Origin: JARRKC01 sp037388505
GTDB lineage: Bacteria; Acidobacteriota; UBA6911; RPQK01; JAPXNP01
DNA length: 64,000 nt
NCBI GenBank assembly: GCA_037388505.1
Contig: JARRKC010000012.1
Coordinates: 32,870-96,869 of the forward strand
Direction: 5' to 3'
Positions within the stretch are counted from its first letter, which is position 1, and each line of letters starts with the position of its first letter. Position numbers and translations under genes: made by a program. The notes under the pieces are model-generated. The model had not been told where the DNA came from. It ran no database searches and saw only the letters and a program-made list of their open reading frames with translations. Below are positions 60,124-64,000 of this stretch, in pieces.

Positions 60124-61026
60124 CAGGTGCTTCTCCCCATGTAGTCCGACCAAGGGATGAGGAATCTCTGTCCCATCAAAGGTCCATTCTGACCGAGCAG
60201 GGCCGGTCCCAGCGTCAGCAAATGGTAGCCCGACGGCACCGTGAGAACAAGCCGCTGCCGAGCGGCCGGGAGCGGGAAGCTCGAATACCGGAGACCGGAG
60301 ACCGGAGACAGCGTTCCCACCCCCATGGAGGTGAGGTGGGAGCCAGAAGCTCTGAGGGTGTTCCTGCGAATGAGAAGGGGTTCCCGATTCGAGTGATTGT
60401 GACGCGACGTCATCCCCGACCAGGGGGGATTCCTCCGGTACGGTCATGGCCCCGGCAGGGGCCGCGTTCCGATAGCCCGGGACCCGGCCGCTTCGGCGCG
60501 GCCCCGGGTTGTCGTCGTCCTTTCGGCTTTGGCGCCCCGGTCAGGGGCGCGATCGCGTTCCTTAAACCCCGGACAATCGGGTTCTGCGGAGACCCTGCGC
60601 CCGGCGGCCAGCCGGCTGTTCCCGCAATCAAGAGATGCCGCGATCCAGCAGAAAGTGCCAGACTCACACGAGAAGCCTGTGTTCATAGGCACTTACGCCC
60701 GCATTTCGTGCGTGTCACCTATTTCAACCGCCGGGGAGCTCCCGGACAAGGAGACCGGAGACAGGATGGGGGACAGTTTCGGGTTCCGAGCTTCGAGCTC
60801 CCACCTCCCAGCTTCCAGCTGTGGCAAATCGAAAATCGAAATTGTCAATTCTCAGATTCATCGGCCCGTTCACACACGAAAAAACTTGCGACTTTGGCTG
60901 AATTCTGGCATCCTCTCATGGCATGTTGGAGGCCCCATTACGGCTTTTCCAGCTTGAGTATGCTGAGTTTGAGAGCGTGAGGCTTGTTGGTGTTCTAGCT
61001 TTTTTCTTTTAAGGAGGAGAATCTTG
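60124..61026. repeat. gene-free region with CCGGAGA repeats upstream of the glycan operon
   Basis: A 7-bp unit (CCGGAGA) is repeated three times at 60288-60309, and GAGACCGGAGAC occurs again at 60751-60762. Inverted patches GGGAGCGGGAAGCTCGA (60268-60284) and CGAGCTTCGAGCTCCC lie either side. GCAAATCGAAAATCGAAA (60824-60841) is the intergenic motif seen elsewhere. Between 60400 and 60700 I see only GC-rich sequence without a credible gene. The AT-richer stretch from 60880 leads to the AAGGAGGAG ribosome site of the next gene. Confidence 0.5.
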
Positions 61027-62988
61027 ATGCGAAGAACAAGGCTTTTCTATCTACTGATGGCTCTGGTGATGCTGGCTTGGGTGGCCAGCACGGCCTGGGC
61101 CCAAAACTACACCGACCCGAAGGCGGATTATCTGGACTATGCTGGTGAGAACCAGAGCCGGAACATCCCAGCCGGATCGGTGAATGATCCTGGGTCGCAC
61201 CTGACCTTCCTGGTAGACACGGGCCTGAATCTGCGCGAGCGGATCGCACCGGATCCGGGAGTGGCAAATGCGGTTCAAGCGCTGGGATTGCAGACCGATG
61301 CGCAGGGCTTCGCGACTGCAGGTCAGTGGTACTCGAACTTCATTTCTGTCGTCAACACTCATCCGACGCAGGCCGTAACTCTCCACATCCGGTACTACAA
61401 CGACAACTGCCAGGATATTTTGGACTTCCTGGTGGTCTTGACCTGCAACGACACCTTGATGTTCGATCCGTTCAACTACAACATCCCGTTCACGAGTGAG
61501 AACACCAGGAATCGGTTCCTCTACAGTGCACTGGGACCATCGGGTGCGAAGGCGCCGGGCAGCTCGCTGCCGCCGATCAACGCGTCTGAGTGGGGTTCCG
61601 GCCGGTTCCTGATCACGGTGGCCGCTTCCGGTGCTTCCACCGACACGGACGACGATGCGGAAATCCTCTTCCCCTATGAAGCGCGCAACATCGACAAGTG
61701 CAACATGAACTACCAGACCAGTCTGAACGCGGATGCAACGCTGGAACAGACGGTCGCCGGTATCGCGCCGAATGTGGGAATCTCTCCCAGTGTCAGTGCC
61801 AACAACCTGCATGTTTATGACGCGCTGCAGATTTCCTTCAACTTCCTCGTCGGCATGCAGACCGTTGCGGTTCCGAAGGCCTTTATTCCGGGGTCATCGA
61901 CCGACCAGTTCCTGGCCTATGGCCTGAACGCATGGGCCCGGCCCGTCATCAATCGTAGCAACGACTACGACACGGACCTCAGCCCCATCACGGGTTACCC
62001 CGATGGCGACGGCCCGAACAACGTGCTGATCGGCAAGGTTGTTCTCGGCTCGGAGTACGGCTACGATTCTCACCAGGGGAATTCGAGCTTCACCGTTGGC
62101 ACGATCGCTCCCAACGGGTACTATCTGCGCAACGACGTGCACGGCGGCGATATTCGTCCTGTGCCTGGAACAGACGGATCCTATTCAGAATACGGAGCCC
62201 TTGGGACGTCCGCATTCCATGCTGGGCTGGATCCGGCGAACGCTGTGATGCATTTCATCTCGGTCGTTGACGACTTCAACGGCAGTAATAACAAGGGCTG
62301 CGATCCGAATCTGAACGTACAGTGTGACCGCTCTGCAAACGTTGGTGCGGCTTACACGACCTACGTCATGCAGATTTACGATCATGCCGAACATCTGCTG
62401 TTCTACACGCAGCCGCCACCGCCTCCGATTTCGCCGCTGCCCGGTTGCGAAGGCCCCGAGTGCGAGGTCACGTTGAAGCTGACCTGCTACTGCCTGCGCG
62501 CCTTCTTGACCGATCTGCCGAGCGCCACGACCAACGTGGACGACTTGACGATCCAGGATCTCGTAGATTTCTATGGTCCTGCGATTACTCAGGGATGTAC
62601 GGCTGTTGGCTCTACCTGTAATCCTCTCTTCGAGGGGCTCCTGAAAGGTATGGGCGTAGGCAACGACGTCTCCGGCGGATGGATTCGCTTCGTTCGCGAC
62701 AACACGGTGACGGGGAATGTCACGGAAACCGTGGGCCTCGCGGCTGGCTTGGGCGGTGCGGTCGTCGCGTATGATGACGGTACATCCTCAATCAGACCGT
62801 CCGGTACTGAGTCGGACTACAACAACACGTATGACGGCGCATCCTTCCTGACCGTCGGACAGCAACTTGCGAAGTTCGGCGGCTTGGGTGCGGGTTGGTG
62901 GCTGAATTCAGCTGCCTCCTGCCCGCTCGTTTCCTTCTACGGAGATGAGGAGCAGTGCAAGATCGATAACCCGACGCCGACTGACTAG
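61027..62988 (+). CDS. large secreted protein of unknown function, probably abundant
   Basis: AAGGAGGAGA seven to eight bases before ATG 61027 is the strongest ribosome site in the window. The 653-residue product has a signal peptide (LFYLLMALVMLAWVASTAWA, cleaved before QNYTD). The mature protein is rich in Asn, Asp, Gly, Ser and Thr and poor in Lys, with several scattered Cys (CEGPECEVTLKLTCYC near residue 475) and a PPPPP linker. Composition and expression signals fit a surface or S-layer-type protein or an exoprotein exported by the T2SS. I recognise no catalytic motif. A large perfect palindrome follows the stop. Confidence 0.72.
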   Translation: MRRTRLFYLLMALVMLAWVASTAWAQNYTDPKADYLDYAGENQSRNIPAGSVNDPGSHLTFLVDTGLNLRERIAPDPGVANAVQALGLQTDAQGFATAGQWYSNFISVVNTHPTQAVTLHIRYYNDNCQDILDFLVVLTCNDTLMFDPFNYNIPFTSENTRNRFLYSALGPSGAKAPGSSLPPINASEWGSGRFLITVAASGASTDTDDDAEILFPYEARNIDKCNMNYQTSLNADATLEQTVAGIAPNVGISPSVSANNLHVYDALQISFNFLVGMQTVAVPKAFIPGSSTDQFLAYGLNAWARPVINRSNDYDTDLSPITGYPDGDGPNNVLIGKVVLGSEYGYDSHQGNSSFTVGTIAPNGYYLRNDVHGGDIRPVPGTDGSYSEYGALGTSAFHAGLDPANAVMHFISVVDDFNGSNNKGCDPNLNVQCDRSANVGAAYTTYVMQIYDHAEHLLFYTQPPPPPISPLPGCEGPECEVTLKLTCYCLRAFLTDLPSATTNVDDLTIQDLVDFYGPAITQGCTAVGSTCNPLFEGLLKGMGVGNDVSGGWIRFVRDNTVTGNVTETVGLAAGLGGAVVAYDDGTSSIRPSGTESDYNNTYDGASFLTVGQQLAKFGGLGAGWWLNSAASCPLVSFYGDEEQCKIDNPTPTD

Positions 62989-63013
62989 TCGTTAGACGGT
63001 GCCAATTCAGAGT

Positions 63014-63037
63014 GGTCCCGCCCGATCGGGCGGGACC
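63014..63037 (+). terminator. perfect 24-bp palindrome after the secreted-protein gene
   Basis: GGTCCCGCCCGA followed directly by its reverse complement makes 12-bp arms with no spacer, 25 bases after the stop. This would be a strong GC-rich terminator stem. Any T-run would fall within the adjoining run of Ns. Confidence 0.6.
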
Positions 63038-63052
63038 NNNNNNNNNNNNNNN
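63038..63052. other. assembly gap (15 Ns)
   Basis: Fifteen unresolved bases follow the palindrome directly. The assembler probably failed at the hairpin. The true gap length is unknown, and genes on the two sides may not be as close as drawn. Confidence 0.95.
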
Positions 63053-63118
63053 CGCAAACAGAGGGGCTCCCTCTAGGAGGGCCTTCTGAGCGTGGCATCA
63101 AGCGGCGGGCGGGAGCAA

Positions 63119-64000
63119 ATGGCGAGATTTATCGGTAGGACTGGTGCCCTCATTTTGGTCTCAGTGTTGATCGGTGGGGCTGTCCGGGGCGAACCGGCGG
63201 TTCGAAACGGATGCCTCGGAACCGCTGAATCGCGGGTTCCGGATGCAAGTGCCCTGTTGGGTCAGCCGTTCGATTTTCGGGTTCTCGCAGATCGTTCGGT
63301 GGAGGTGGCCTACTCCACGGGCGATCAGGACGGCACGGTTCAGGTTTGTCGGATAGGGGAAGACAGCGTCACACCGCTCGAGAGTCTGAAGGGCATCTGG
63401 GGACCGAAGCTGATTCCCGATGCCCGTGTGGAGACGGTCGTAGGTCTCCGGTTACAGCCGCGTAGCCCTGGCTCGGATGACTGGAAGAGCACGGGTATTG
63501 CCGTGGCCGCCGTGAAGCCCGAGGAGGGTGGCAAACAGGCTGGAGAATCGCTTCTAGCGTTAGGGAAAGGGCCGATCCAGGTGTTCCGGCTGGCCGCCGG
63601 CGTCTTTATCGTTCAAGGGGCCGATGTCCTGGAGCTTGGTGTGGATCACCGGGAAGTCGGTCGCTGGAAACTGGAAGGTCCGTCCGATTCTCGGATATTC
63701 TCCCCACAGGTGGTGGGCGAAGCGAACGCTCCGTTGGTCGTGGCCGTGGCTCATTCGGCGAAGGGGGAAGAGATCGTCTCAGGGGCACTGGGGCAGACTC
63801 TTGGCGGGAAGGTGAGCGATCGGCTCGTGCCACGGATCGGCAACCTGCAGGCGCTTCAAGCGGGGAATTCCATCTATTGCTTTTGGACCGAGCAGCAGGG
63901 TCGCACGCGCCGCCTCATGGTGGATGCCTCTCAGGATCACGGGAAGAGCTGGGGAACGGATCGTGTACTTGCGGAGGCAGTGAGGGATGTCACCTTCGAC
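63119..64000 (+). CDS. exported protein with Asp-box (BNR) motif, 3' partial
   Basis: ATG 63119 follows GGGAG and opens a frame of 294 codons that runs off the right edge without a stop. It has a signal peptide (GALILVSVLIGGAVRGE). A beta-rich body follows with repeated VxVAxxxx strands and, near the edge, SQDHGKSWG, the S-x-D-x-G-x-x-W Asp-box of sialidase and BNR propellers. FWTEQQGRTRRLMVDAS just before it fits one propeller blade. It is likely a secreted or surface beta-propeller, possibly glycan-binding or a glycosidase. The catalytic part cannot be judged from this fragment. Confidence 0.72.
   Translation, partial: MARFIGRTGALILVSVLIGGAVRGEPAVRNGCLGTAESRVPDASALLGQPFDFRVLADRSVEVAYSTGDQDGTVQVCRIGEDSVTPLESLKGIWGPKLIPDARVETVVGLRLQPRSPGSDDWKSTGIAVAAVKPEEGGKQAGESLLALGKGPIQVFRLAAGVFIVQGADVLELGVDHREVGRWKLEGPSDSRIFSPQVVGEANAPLVVAVAHSAKGEEIVSGALGQTLGGKVSDRLVPRIGNLQALQAGNSIYCFWTEQQGRTRRLMVDASQDHGKSWGTDRVLAEAVRDVTFD

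Noticed and set aside
60117..60413. Minus-strand frame of 98 codons overlapping the N-terminal region of the methyltransferase fusion
   Set aside because: It reads a different frame of the same DNA, crosses repeat-like sequence and has no recognisable domain.
60124..60447. N-terminal extension of the methyltransferase fusion to 60447
   Set aside because: Most of the 108 codons translate CCGGAGA-type repeats, and a GTG with a good ribosome site exists at 60123. The last few residues before it could still be coding, so this is held loosely.

Overview
The window is a high-GC bacterial chromosome segment. A 15-base N gap at 63038-63052 suggests it comes from a scaffolded draft or metagenome assembly. 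A complete type II secretion system implies a diderm envelope. The mix of UvrA, a PolA without proofreading residues, single-piece tmRNA, several ECF sigma/anti-sigma pairs and secreted proteins of unknown family would fit an uncultured Acidobacteriota-like or related lineage. That placement is an inference and is weakly held.

Layout. 1-2.5 kb: the end of a Gld-type ABC transporter operon. 2.8-5.2 kb: a broken peroxiredoxin gene, then a two-gene operon of a CarH-like B12-binding MerR regulator and an SDR protein. 5.4-9.6 kb: two membrane glycosyltransferase-like genes, the second split by an in-frame TGA. 9.7-14.2 kb (minus): an operon of PlsC-like acyltransferase, M24 peptidase, carbamoyltransferase, SxtJ-like protein and DUF5989 protein. 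14.6-16.6 kb: rfbB-rfbA for dTDP-sugar synthesis. 16.9-26.9 kb: polA, an ECF sigma/anti-sigma/HtrA-like pseudoprotease operon, uvrA, a conserved protein of unknown function and a glycosyltransferase. 27.1-30.2 kb: coaE, a sulfatase-like hydrolase and a methyltransferase. 30.4-31.8 kb: tmRNA and an M23 peptidase.

32.3-45.7 kb is one long plus-strand operon. It starts with an ECF sigma factor and anti-sigma factor, then an exported protein of unknown function, then gspE-F-G-H-I-J-K-L-M-C-D. 45.8-51.7 kb holds exported proteins, including two members of an unrecognised paralogous family, and a third ECF sigma/anti-sigma pair. 52.1-60.1 kb (minus) is a tightly coupled surface-glycan cluster of six family-2 glycosyltransferases and a two-methyltransferase fusion. 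61.0 kb to the end encodes two secreted proteins, the last one partial.

The genes largely concern the cell surface: sugar activation (rfbAB), glycan assembly and decoration (glycosyltransferases, carbamoyltransferase, acyltransferase, methyltransferases), protein export (T2SS) and envelope signalling (three ECF systems, a pseudoprotease). The most unusual structure lies between genes. Many longer gaps hold low-complexity islands made of 7-10 bp degenerate repeats, with a motif close to GAGATTTNCGATTTG and inverted partners. These islands sometimes supply the last codons and stop of the adjoining gene.
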